Below are positions 34,446 through 41,867 of a stretch of 64,000 nucleotides of DNA, one piece after another. The notes below the pieces were generated by a model. The model searched no databases, had not been told where the DNA came from, and saw nothing but the letters and a program-made list of their open reading frames with translations. This DNA is from Pararhodobacter sp. CCB-MM2. GTDB lineage: Bacteria; Pseudomonadota; Alphaproteobacteria; Rhodobacterales; Rhodobacteraceae. Made by a program: the position numbers and the translations under genes. The stretch spans positions 46,578 through 110,577 of the forward strand of contig NZ_LRRR01000013.1 in assembly GCF_001691415.1 (NCBI RefSeq), given 5' to 3'. Each line of letters opens with the position of its first letter. The stretch's first letter is position 1.

Positions 34446-35837
34446 TCAACGGTTATAGCGCCCCATAATCCGGTCCAGCGCATCGCCTTGACGCGACCGG
34501 GTGGCCGGCGCCGGGGCGTGGCGCAGACCGGCACCATAAGCCTCGACGTCATAGGTCGGGATACCGAGGTTCAGCGCCTCGACCGTCAGTTGCCCCATCG
34601 AGGCCAGCAGCGAATAGGCTGCAAGCTGCACGTTGGCAGCGGCGGCGATGCGCGACGAACGGGCGTCGAGCAGTTCCTGCTCGGCGTCCAGCACATCGAG
34701 CGTGGTGCGCGAGCCCAGCTCGGCCTCGGCGCGCACGGCGTCATAGGCAGATTGCGTGGCCGAGATCTGCTGGTCACTGGCCACGACCGATGCACGCGCG
34801 ATCTGCAGCTGTGCCCAACTGGCGGCGACGGATTGGCGCACGATCGCCATCGTCTGGTGCAGGTTGGACCGTTGCGCCTGCGCCTGCGCGACCTGTTGAC
34901 GCTCGGCCGAGGATTGCGCCCCGCCGGTGTAGAGCGGCACGGAATAACCAAGGCGCGCAACGATGTCCGAGCCATCGCTGTCGGGGAGCCCTTGCACCCG
35001 GCTTCGCGAATGCTCGGCGCTGATCGACCCCGTGACGGTGCCATAACGCTGGCGCTGGATGATCTCCGTCAGCAGATCAGCAACCGCGACTTGGTGCTGT
35101 ACCTGGCTGATCGACGGGTGGTTCTGGCGTGCGACCTCTTGGGCAGCTTCCAGCGTCGCGGGAAGGCGCGGAAGGCTGGGCGGCGAATCCAGCGACGAGG
35201 GATACATACCGACGGCGAGGTTGAAGACCTCGCGGTCGATGGCGACGTTGCCCTGTGCCAGAGCCAAGGCCGACCGCGACGCAGCAAGCCGAGCTTCAGC
35301 CAAGGCCACGTCCGTCCGGGTCGAATCGCCCAGTTCGAAACGCTCGCGCGCGGCGCGAAGCTGCTGGGTGATCACCGTCACGTTGTTACGCTGAAGTGAG
35401 ACGGCCTGCAGATCGCTGTACAGCGTCATATAGGCGGTGACCGCGTTCAGAAGCACGTTCTGCTCGACGCTGACGAGGCCCGCGCGGGTGGCCATCACCG
35501 TCTCACGCGTGGCCGCGACAGAACGGCTGCCGCGGCCGAAGTCCAGAAGCGTCATCGACGCGGAAAGGCCCACGCTGAGGGTGGCGTTGGACAGGGGCGC
35601 GTTCAACTGGCTCAGCGCGGTGGCGGTGAAATTCACCACCGGCAGCAAAGCCGCGACCGCTTGCTGCACGTCCTCATCGGCGGCGCGCAAAAGAGCGCGG
35701 TTCTGCTCCAGCAGGTTGGAATTGCGGTAGGCCGCAGCCAGCGCATCGGCGAGGGATTCCCCCGACGCGGGCAGTGCCATACCGATCGACAGCGCAAGCC
35801 CCGCCACGCCGGCGAGGATCCGGTTGCGAACGCTCAT
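34446..35837 (-). CDS. tolC: TolC-family outer-membrane efflux protein
   Basis: A 463-residue TolC-type channel with a Sec signal (MSVRNRILAGVAGLALSIGMALPASG) and two long helical repeats, each with an OEP-type pattern (YRNSNLLEQNRALLRAADEDV; TRTDVALAEARLAAS; SRTTLDVLDAEQELLDARS). It forms the exit duct for type I secretion and RND pumps. ATG 35837 starts the signal peptide. It is downstream of the methyltransferase gene in the same direction, 80 nt apart. Confidence 0.9.
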   Translation of the reverse strand: MSVRNRILAGVAGLALSIGMALPASGESLADALAAAYRNSNLLEQNRALLRAADEDVQQAVAALLPVVNFTATALSQLNAPLSNATLSVGLSASMTLLDFGRGSRSVAATRETVMATRAGLVSVEQNVLLNAVTAYMTLYSDLQAVSLQRNNVTVITQQLRAARERFELGDSTRTDVALAEARLAASRSALALAQGNVAIDREVFNLAVGMYPSSLDSPPSLPRLPATLEAAQEVARQNHPSISQVQHQVAVADLLTEIIQRQRYGTVTGSISAEHSRSRVQGLPDSDGSDIVARLGYSVPLYTGGAQSSAERQQVAQAQAQRSNLHQTMAIVRQSVAASWAQLQIARASVVASDQQISATQSAYDAVRAEAELGSRTTLDVLDAEQELLDARSSRIAAAANVQLAAYSLLASMGQLTVEALNLGIPTYDVEAYGAGLRHAPAPATRSRQGDALDRIMGRYNR

Positions 35838-35917
35838 GCGTCCCTCCGTCCATGGTTGGGCACTCGTTCCGCCCGGGCCACGGGGCCAGGACGCCGCCAC
35901 AAGGACGGGAGCCCGGT

Positions 35918-36571
35918 TTACAAAGCGAATACGCGCGGCGCGGAGAAGCCGTCCAGGACGGGCGCCGCGGCGTTGAAGGCATCGCGCCAGCGAATCGAAT
36001 CGCCGTGCTTGACCCCCACGCGAACCGTGCCGAGCGCGCCCTGCATGAAGATCGCCGCGACGCGGCCACCCTCTTTCAGCTGCGCGGCCAGATCCGCGGG
36101 GAAGAGTTCGATCCCACCCTCGACGAGGATGACGTCATAGGGGCCATGCGCTGCCGCACCGGCCTCGGCCGCCCCCCGTTCGAGAACCACATTGGTGGCC
36201 CCGATCGCTTCGAGCGCGGCTTCGGCGTCGTCGGCCAGCGACGAATCGCTTTCCAGGGCAACGACGGCCTGCGCCATATGGGCGATGACGGCGCTGGAAT
36301 AGCCCGTCGCCGGGGCCAGATCGAGCACGAGATCCGTCGGTTTGATGTCCAGCGCGTCGAGCATCTTGGCCAGCGTGCGCGGGTCCAGAAGGACACGGCC
36401 CCCGCCGAGGGCGATATTCTCGCCGATATAGGCCGCTTCGGCCAGATCAGCAGAGACGAAACGCTCGCGCGGGATGGACAGCATGGCCTCGATGATCGGC
36501 AGCTTGGTCACATCCGAGGGGCGCACCTGGGTATCGACCATGATGGTCCGGCGGGTGGCGAAATCGGGCAT
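35918..36571 (-). CDS. Protein-L-isoaspartate O-methyltransferase-like protein
   Basis: A 217-residue SAM-dependent methyltransferase of the PCMT family. MVDTQVRPSDVTK, FV near PRERFVSADL, and the SAM loop VLDLAPATGYSSAVIA are seen; the usual DVGTGSGY loop is altered to LAPATGYS. This variant form next to tolC is common in Rhodobacterales, so a general repair role is plausible but a specialised one is possible. Confidence 0.82.
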   Translation of the reverse strand: MPDFATRRTIMVDTQVRPSDVTKLPIIEAMLSIPRERFVSADLAEAAYIGENIALGGGRVLLDPRTLAKMLDALDIKPTDLVLDLAPATGYSSAVIAHMAQAVVALESDSSLADDAEAALEAIGATNVVLERGAAEAGAAAHGPYDVILVEGGIELFPADLAAQLKEGGRVAAIFMQGALGTVRVGVKHGDSIRWRDAFNAAAPVLDGFSAPRVFAL

Positions 36572-36711
36572 GGCTTAGGCTCCGTCAGGGTCTGTCAGCC
36601 CCTCTTGCCACAAGGGCCCGGAGCTTGGCAATGCCGCCCCCCGTCCAAGGAACGACTTGGCCGGGGAACTGTGCCTTCGTGACACGCACCCCGGCCCGGT
36701 ACAAGCGGAAA

Positions 36712-36729
36712 GTTCAGTTTGAATTGAAC
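36712..36729. promoter_or_regulatory. Inverted repeat GTTCA-N8-TGAAC upstream of the PCMT-tolC operon
   Basis: Perfect 5-bp arms lie 141 nt before the methyltransferase start, in the only AT-rich patch of this intergenic region. It could be an operator for the operon. No regulator is adjacent. Confidence 0.3.
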
Positions 36730-36796
36730 GATACCCCGGACCTGTGGCGGATTGGCCATGGCGGCCTGCCCCGGATCCGGCGCCGACCACAGGGCG

Positions 36797-37504
36797 TCAG
36801 GCCGGAACCGTCAGCCCGCGCTGCACCGCCGGCCGGGCGAGGAAACGTTCCAGCCAACCGGGTACGTTCTTCAGGCTGTCCCAGCCAACCATCGAGCCCG
36901 CGTCATAGAAGCCGACCAACGAGTTGATCCACGGCGCGGTGGCGATATCGGCGACCGAGTACTCGCCGACGATCCACGCGCGGCCCTCGAGCTGGCCATC
37001 CAGCACCTTGAGGAGACGCGCCGTTTCAGCGCGGTAGCGTTCCAGAGGGCGTTTGTCCTCGATCTCGCGCCCGGCGAACTTATGGAAGAAGCCCAGCTGC
37101 CCCAACATCGGGCCCACGCCGCCCATCTGCCACATGAGCCATTGCACCGCCTGCCAGCGCAGGGCGGGATCGGTGGGCAGGAACTGGCCCGACTTCTCGG
37201 CCAGGTACATCAGGATCGCCCCCGATTCGAACAGCGCGAGCGGCTTACCCCCCGGTCCGTTTGGATCGAGGATCGCCGGGATCTTGTTGTTCGGGTTCAG
37301 CGCCAGAAATTCCGGCGTGGTCTGGTCGTTGTCGCCAAAGGACAGGCGGTGGCCCTCATAGGCGATGCCGGTCTCTTCCAGCATCACGCCGACCTTCACG
37401 CCATTGGGCGTCGGCAGGGAGTAAAGCTGCAGAACCGACGGGTCCTTGGCCGGCCAGCGCTTGGTGATCGGATGCTCCGACAGCGAGGCGAATGTCTGCG
37501 TCAT
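36797..37504 (-). CDS. Glutathione S-transferase family protein (YfcG/YghU-like disulfide reductase)
   Basis: A 235-residue GST. YSLPTPNGVKVGVMLEE lies where the thioredoxin-like N-domain begins and has the Thr-Pro-Asn pattern typical of nu-class YfcG/YghU enzymes, which bind two glutathiones and reduce disulfides. LFESGAILMYLAEK is the glutathione-binding helix, and the C-terminal helical domain includes VADIATAPWI. ATG 37504 is chosen; 6 more residues could precede it. Confidence 0.85.
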   Translation of the reverse strand: MTQTFASLSEHPITKRWPAKDPSVLQLYSLPTPNGVKVGVMLEETGIAYEGHRLSFGDNDQTTPEFLALNPNNKIPAILDPNGPGGKPLALFESGAILMYLAEKSGQFLPTDPALRWQAVQWLMWQMGGVGPMLGQLGFFHKFAGREIEDKRPLERYRAETARLLKVLDGQLEGRAWIVGEYSVADIATAPWINSLVGFYDAGSMVGWDSLKNVPGWLERFLARPAVQRGLTVPA

Positions 37505-37668
37505 GTAAGTCCCTTTCCGCACGGGAAGAATTTCGGCTTGTATTGCCCCGGCAACAGGGCATCATCAGATGGCAGACGAGGTAAACAGCCCGTCTTGGCG
37601 GTTCAAGGGACCGTATGGCGCAAACACGCATCCGGGCAGAACGGCCCGGTCACAGAACGGGGCACGTC

Positions 37669-38121
37669 ATGCTCAAGGAATTCAGAGATTTCATCGCCCG
37701 CGGGAATGTCATGGACATGGCCGTGGGTATCATCGTCGGTGCGGCCTTCACGGCCATCGTCAGCTCGCTGGTGGCCGATCTCATCAACCCGATCATCGGC
37801 CTGTTCACCGGCGGCGTCGATTTCACCAACAATTACTTCGTGCTGTCGGGCGAGGTTCCCGCCGATGCCAGCCTTGAAGCCGCGCGCGAATCCGGGGCGT
37901 CGATCTTCGCTTTCGGCTCGTTCATCATGGCCGTGATCAACTTCCTGATCATCGCCTGGGTGGTCTTCATGCTGGTCAAGGGCGTGAACAAGGTCAAGGA
38001 CGCCGCCGTCCGCAAGGACGCCGAGCCCGTCACCTCGGACGAACCCGCCGCGCCGCCGCCCCCGTCGCCGGAAGCGCTGCTGACCGAGATCCGCGATCTG
38101 CTGAAAGAACGCACGGTCTGA
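37669..38121 (+). CDS. mscL: Large-conductance mechanosensitive channel
   Basis: A 150-residue inner-membrane channel. [30 protein letters not shown] is the N-terminal helix plus TM1, and [20 protein letters not shown] is TM2, followed by the cytoplasmic helix [14 protein letters not shown]. It opens under hypo-osmotic membrane tension. ATG 37669 gives the standard MLKEF start; an upstream ATG at 37615 would add unusual basic residues. Confidence 0.95.
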   Translation: MLKEFRDFIARGNVMDMAVGIIVGAAFTAIVSSLVADLINPIIGLFTGGVDFTNNYFVLSGEVPADASLEAARESGASIFAFGSFIMAVINFLIIAWVVFMLVKGVNKVKDAAVRKDAEPVTSDEPAAPPPPSPEALLTEIRDLLKERTV

Positions 38122-38129
38122 GGACCACA

Positions 38130-38150
38130 GGCAGGGCCAAGCGCCCTGCC
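38130..38150. terminator. Hairpin between mscL and the convergent hypothetical gene
   Basis: GGCAGGGC/GCCCTGCC with a 5-nt loop, 9 nt after the mscL stop. There is no T run, so termination would be weak or Rho-assisted. Confidence 0.4.
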
Positions 38151-38155
38151 CCAAA

Positions 38156-38515
38156 TCACGAGCCGGCGTCGAAAACCTCGTCGCCGGCTTTCCATTGCGC
38201 GGCCAGCGCGGCAAGGCTGTCGTCGCCCTCGGTCTTCAGCATCAGCGCATCCGCCCCGATCAGCGCGGCGATGCGCCAGGCGTCCAGCGCCGCAGCCCGG
38301 GCCGGCGCCCCTGCCCCCAGCATCTCCTCGATCGCCGAGGCCGCCAGCGTGAACGGCAGCGCCAAGGCCAGCGCCGGCAAGGTCGGTTGCACAGCCGAAA
38401 GCCCGAGGGCCAGATCCATAGCCACCGCGCGCGCCGTATCGCCCCGGACCAGCAACCGCGTGATCACGGTTTCGGTCAGGGCATCGATGGCCTCTGCATC
38501 CCACAAAAGCGGCAT
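38156..38515 (-). CDS. Hypothetical protein, Ala/Leu-rich
   Basis: An approximately 119-residue protein that I do not recognise. It starts MPLLWDAEAIDALTETVITRLLVRG if ATG 38515 is used; the frame is open to a GTG at 38590. Hydrophobic stretches (LALGLSAVQPTLPALALALPFTLAASAI; ARAAALDAWRIAALIGADALML) are rich in Ala and Leu but broken by charged residues, so membrane insertion is doubtful. It lies between mscL and the Mrp operon. Existence is moderately sure, the start is not. Confidence 0.5.
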   Translation of the reverse strand: MPLLWDAEAIDALTETVITRLLVRGDTARAVAMDLALGLSAVQPTLPALALALPFTLAASAIEEMLGAGAPARAAALDAWRIAALIGADALMLKTEGDDSLAALAAQWKAGDEVFDAGS

Positions 38516-38600
38516 CCCAACCTGCGGCCCGGAAACGGATCCGGGCCGAGGTTTTTCATAATGCAAAGATCGCGCGACGGATACGTTCACGATCTGTCGA

Positions 38601-39029
38601 TCAACGGGTTTTGTCCGGCGAGCCGGGTTCGACCGGCATCACATCCCGCACGCCGCGTGCCGGGCCGTCGGCCTCGAAGCTGGCCCAGCCTTCGCTGTCC
38701 TCGGGCTTGGGCAGGGTGTCGGGACGCTCGCGCATGTGCAGATGCACCTTGGCGATGAACAGCGCGGTAATGGGCGAGGTCAGCAGCAGGAAGATGGTGA
38801 TCAGCAGCTCGTGCATCGACACCCGGCCTTCGGTCGCGAAGATGTAGATCATCGAGGCGATCAGCACGCCCCCGATCCCCAGCGTCGTGGCCTTGGTCGG
38901 CGCATGCAGGCGCGTCATCGGGTCGGGCAGCTTGATCAGGCCGTACGAGCCCACGAGGCCGAATATCCCCCCGGCCACGAGGAAGACGGTCACGGCGATT
39001 TCGCCCCAGAGCGGAAGGTTGTCGGTCAT
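38601..39029 (-). CDS. mrpG: Mrp Na+/H+ antiporter subunit G
   Basis: A 142-residue subunit with three membrane helices and the family segment LVGSYGLIKLPDPMTRLHAPTKATTLG. The tail after the third helix is longer than usual (about 45 residues). Last gene of the six-gene Mrp/Pha operon, which exports Na+ (or K+) in exchange for H+ in the inner membrane. Confidence 0.93.
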   Translation of the reverse strand: MTDNLPLWGEIAVTVFLVAGGIFGLVGSYGLIKLPDPMTRLHAPTKATTLGIGGVLIASMIYIFATEGRVSMHELLITIFLLLTSPITALFIAKVHLHMRERPDTLPKPEDSEGWASFEADGPARGVRDVMPVEPGSPDKTR

Positions 39030-39039
39030 GGCGTGCCCC

Positions 39040-39309
39040 TCACTCGATGATGTCGCCGCGCAGCAGGAAGCGGCAGTAGCTGACGGTCGAGACGAAGCCC
39101 ACGAGGGCGAACAGCATCGACACCTCGAAGAAGATCGGCGAGCCGAGCGCGATGCCCAAGAGGATCAGCAGCGCGATGGCGTTCACGGTCATCGTGTCCA
39201 GCGCGAGGATCCGGTCCGAGACCCGCGGCCCCTTGATCACGCGCCACAGGCACAGCAGCAGCCCCAGCGAGAACGAGCCGATGGCGAAGATGAGAGCATA
39301 GGTGATCAT
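39040..39309 (-). CDS. mrpF: Mrp Na+/H+ antiporter subunit F
   Basis: An 89-residue subunit with three helices: LIFAIGSFSLGLLLCLWRVI, then RVSDRILALDTMTVNAIALLILLG and the final VSMLFALVGFVSTVSYCRF. ATG 39309 gives the family start; the frame is open further upstream. It overlaps mrpE by 4 nt. Confidence 0.92.
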   Translation of the reverse strand: MITYALIFAIGSFSLGLLLCLWRVIKGPRVSDRILALDTMTVNAIALLILLGIALGSPIFFEVSMLFALVGFVSTVSYCRFLLRGDIIE

Positions 39310-39797
39310 GCGAAGATCTCCTTCAGGCGGCGTTCGTAGCGGGCCTTGATGTCGTCGCGCACGGCGGCTGGATCGGGGGCATGCAGGGCATGGACGAGGA
39401 TGGCGTGACCGTTCTCGGACAGATCGCACGAGACGGTGCCCGGCGTCAGCGTGATGGTCGCGGCCAGTGCGGTGATCGCCTCGGGCGTGCGGATGTCGAG
39501 CGGCACGCTGATCCACGCCGGTTGCAGATCGGCGCGGCGCTTGAACAGCACGATCAGCGCCACGTCGATATTGGCCTTCACGATGTCATAGAGCACGACG
39601 AAGACGTATTCGACGACCATCAGGGGACGGCTGAGGCGCGGCATCTCGGGCCAATAGGGCCGCGTGAGCATGGGGATGAAGATCCCCAGCAGCACGGCGA
39701 AGACCAGCGAGTTCACGGTGATCTGGTTGACCAGCAGAAGCCAGGTCGCGACCAGCGTCAGCGAGAGCAGCGGATGGGGAAATACACGGCGGAGCAT
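39306..39797 (-). CDS. mrpE: Mrp Na+/H+ antiporter subunit E
   Basis: A 163-residue subunit. Hydrophobic segments LLSLTLVATWLLLVNQITVNSL and VFAVLLGIFIPML are followed by the cytoplasmic domain with TLTPGTVSCDLSENGHAILVHAL, a hallmark of MrpE. ATG 39797 is used; it lies 1 nt from the mrpD stop and overlaps mrpF. Confidence 0.92.
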   Translation of the reverse strand: MLRRVFPHPLLSLTLVATWLLLVNQITVNSLVFAVLLGIFIPMLTRPYWPEMPRLSRPLMVVEYVFVVLYDIVKANIDVALIVLFKRRADLQPAWISVPLDIRTPEAITALAATITLTPGTVSCDLSENGHAILVHALHAPDPAAVRDDIKARYERRLKEIFA

Positions 39798-39798
39798 G

Positions 39799-41508
39799 TC
39801 AGTGTCCCTCCTCGGCCGGGGTTTCGCTATGCGCGGGCGCGCCATGGTCGGCGCCGTGCAGATCATCGGCCAGCGCCTCTTCGGCCGCTTCACGCGCCGC
39901 GCGTTCCTCGGGCGAGCCGAGCACGGCATAGACATATTGCTGCGTGTCATAGAGCTGCGCGGCGGTGGCCTGCGCGAAGCGCGACACGGGGCCTGCGAAG
40001 ACGGTCAGCGCGACCAGCAGGGCCAGCATTACGCCCAGCACCGCCTGCCCCAGACCGGAGATGGCGTTGGGGGCGATCTCGAAGGCTTCCTCGGCCTCGA
40101 TGGCGTCGGCCTCTGCCTTTTCCTCGGCGGCGGTTTCGGCGGCGAGGTCATCGGCCTGCATCCCCGCGGTGACTTGCGGGCTGCTGGCATCAAACGGCCG
40201 CCAGAACAGGACCGAGCCCGCGCGGGCAAAGCCCACCACCGCGATCAGCGAGGTGCCGAGGATAAAGGCATAGCCCCAGCCCCACCACTCCTCGGCCCGG
40301 ATGGCCTGCAGGACCATCAGCTTGCCCAGGAAGCCCGAGAGCGGCGGCATGCCAGCCAGCGCGATGGCAGCGAGGAAGTAGAAGACGGCGATCACGCCCG
40401 CCTTGTACATCGGCGCTTGCGGCAACAGGGTCGAATTCCCCCGGCGCGCCCGCACCTGATCGACGACGAGGAACAGCGCAGCCGCGGCCAGCGTCGAATG
40501 GATCATGTAATAGATCGCGGCCGACAGGGCCTCTTCGGTGAAGGTGCCGATGGCAAGGAACAGCGTCCCCATCGAGCCGATCACCCCAAACGAGACGGTG
40601 CGTGCCAGCGTGCCGCCGCCCAGAACGCCGATCATGCCGACGGTCAGCGTCACCAGTGCCGCAGGCACCATGACGTCCGAGACCAGCCCGCCGATCGACG
40701 GCAGCGTGTCGGGGAAGATCAGGGTGAAGACGCGGATCACCGAATAGGCACCGACCTTGGTCATCACCGCAAACAGCGCGGCGACCGGCGCCGGAGCCAG
40801 CGCATAGGTGTTCGGCAGCCAGAAATGCATCGGCAGCAGCGCGCCCTTCAGGATGAAGACCAAGAGAAGCAGCACCGCCGTCACCCGAACCAGCGCATCG
40901 TCGCCCGCCGGCAGCTGCGTCGCGCGCTCGGCCAGATCGGCCATGTTGAGCGTGCCGAACACGGCATAGAGGGTCCCCAGTGCGAACAGGAACAGGGTCG
41001 AACCGGCGAGGTTGTAGATGACGTATTGCACGCCGCCCCGCAGCCGCATCCGCCCGCCGCCATGCGTCATCAGGCCATAGGAGGCGATGAGCAGGATCTC
41101 GAAGAACACGAAGAGGTTGAAGATGTCGCCCGTCAGCATGGCGCCGAACAGGCCCATCAGCTGGAACTGGAACAGGGCGTGGAAGTTTCGGCCGCGTTGG
41201 TCCCAGCCGGTGGCGATGGCATAGGCCAGCACCAGAAGGCCCAGCACGGCGGTCAGCGTGACCATCAGGCCGGACAGGCGGTCCAGCACCAGAACGATGC
41301 CGAAGGGCGCGGGCCAGGAGCCCAGTTCATAGCTTTCGACCCCGCCTTGGGCCGCGCCGAACAGCAGGGCACCGGTCAGGCCGACCAGCAGCACCGCCGA
41401 GGCCAGCGCCGCCACGCGCTGCAGCAGCACGTCATGGCGCATCGTCAGGGTGATCATGGCCCCGATCAGGGCCGGCAGCACGATGGGTGCGATAATCCAG
41501 TGTTGCAT
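39799..41508 (-). CDS. mrpD: Mrp Na+/H+ antiporter subunit D
   Basis: A 569-residue NuoL/M/N-like proton-channel subunit with about 14 helices. LGLLVLAYAI, NLFVFFEILLIASYGLM (with the key Glu) and KGALLPMHFWLPNTYALAPAPVAALF are seen. The charged C-terminal insert ETAAEEKAEADAIEAEEAFE before the last helix is unusually acidic. ATG 41508 gives MQHWIIAPIVLPAL. It lies 10 nt from mrpC. Confidence 0.93.
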   Translation of the reverse strand: MQHWIIAPIVLPALIGAMITLTMRHDVLLQRVAALASAVLLVGLTGALLFGAAQGGVESYELGSWPAPFGIVLVLDRLSGLMVTLTAVLGLLVLAYAIATGWDQRGRNFHALFQFQLMGLFGAMLTGDIFNLFVFFEILLIASYGLMTHGGGRMRLRGGVQYVIYNLAGSTLFLFALGTLYAVFGTLNMADLAERATQLPAGDDALVRVTAVLLLLVFILKGALLPMHFWLPNTYALAPAPVAALFAVMTKVGAYSVIRVFTLIFPDTLPSIGGLVSDVMVPAALVTLTVGMIGVLGGGTLARTVSFGVIGSMGTLFLAIGTFTEEALSAAIYYMIHSTLAAAALFLVVDQVRARRGNSTLLPQAPMYKAGVIAVFYFLAAIALAGMPPLSGFLGKLMVLQAIRAEEWWGWGYAFILGTSLIAVVGFARAGSVLFWRPFDASSPQVTAGMQADDLAAETAAEEKAEADAIEAEEAFEIAPNAISGLGQAVLGVMLALLVALTVFAGPVSRFAQATAAQLYDTQQYVYAVLGSPEERAAREAAEEALADDLHGADHGAPAHSETPAEEGH

Positions 41509-41518
41509 GATCGGCCCC

Positions 41519-41866
41519 TCAGCGCCCGGTCTCGGGTTGTTCGCCGGGCTTCTCGATGTCGATCGCATCGGTCCCGGCATTCAGGTAGGCGCCAAGCGCC
41601 AGGATCACGACCAGTGCCGTCATCCCGAACGAGATCACGATGGCGGTCAGAACCAGTGCCTGCGGCAGCGGGTCGGTCGTGCGCTCCAGCTCGCCCAGGA
41701 TCGGCGGGGCACCAGCCACCAGCCTTCCTGAGGCAAAGATGAAGACGTTGACGGCATAGGACAGCATGGCCAGCCCCAGCACGACGGGGAAGGTGCGCAG
41801 ACGCAGCAGCAGGTAGATACCCGAGGCGGTCATGGCGCCGATGGCGGTCGCGACAAGGATCTCCAT
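41519..41866 (-). CDS. mrpC: Mrp Na+/H+ antiporter subunit C
   Basis: A 115-residue NuoK-like subunit with three helices (ATAIGAMTASGIYLLL; LGLAMLSYAVNVFIFASG; DPLPQALVLTAIVISFGMTALVVILAL). It follows mrpA with a 1-nt gap and precedes mrpD in the standard order. Confidence 0.93.
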   Translation of the reverse strand: MEILVATAIGAMTASGIYLLLRLRTFPVVLGLAMLSYAVNVFIFASGRLVAGAPPILGELERTTDPLPQALVLTAIVISFGMTALVVILALGAYLNAGTDAIDIEKPGEQPETGR

Positions 41867-41867
41867 C

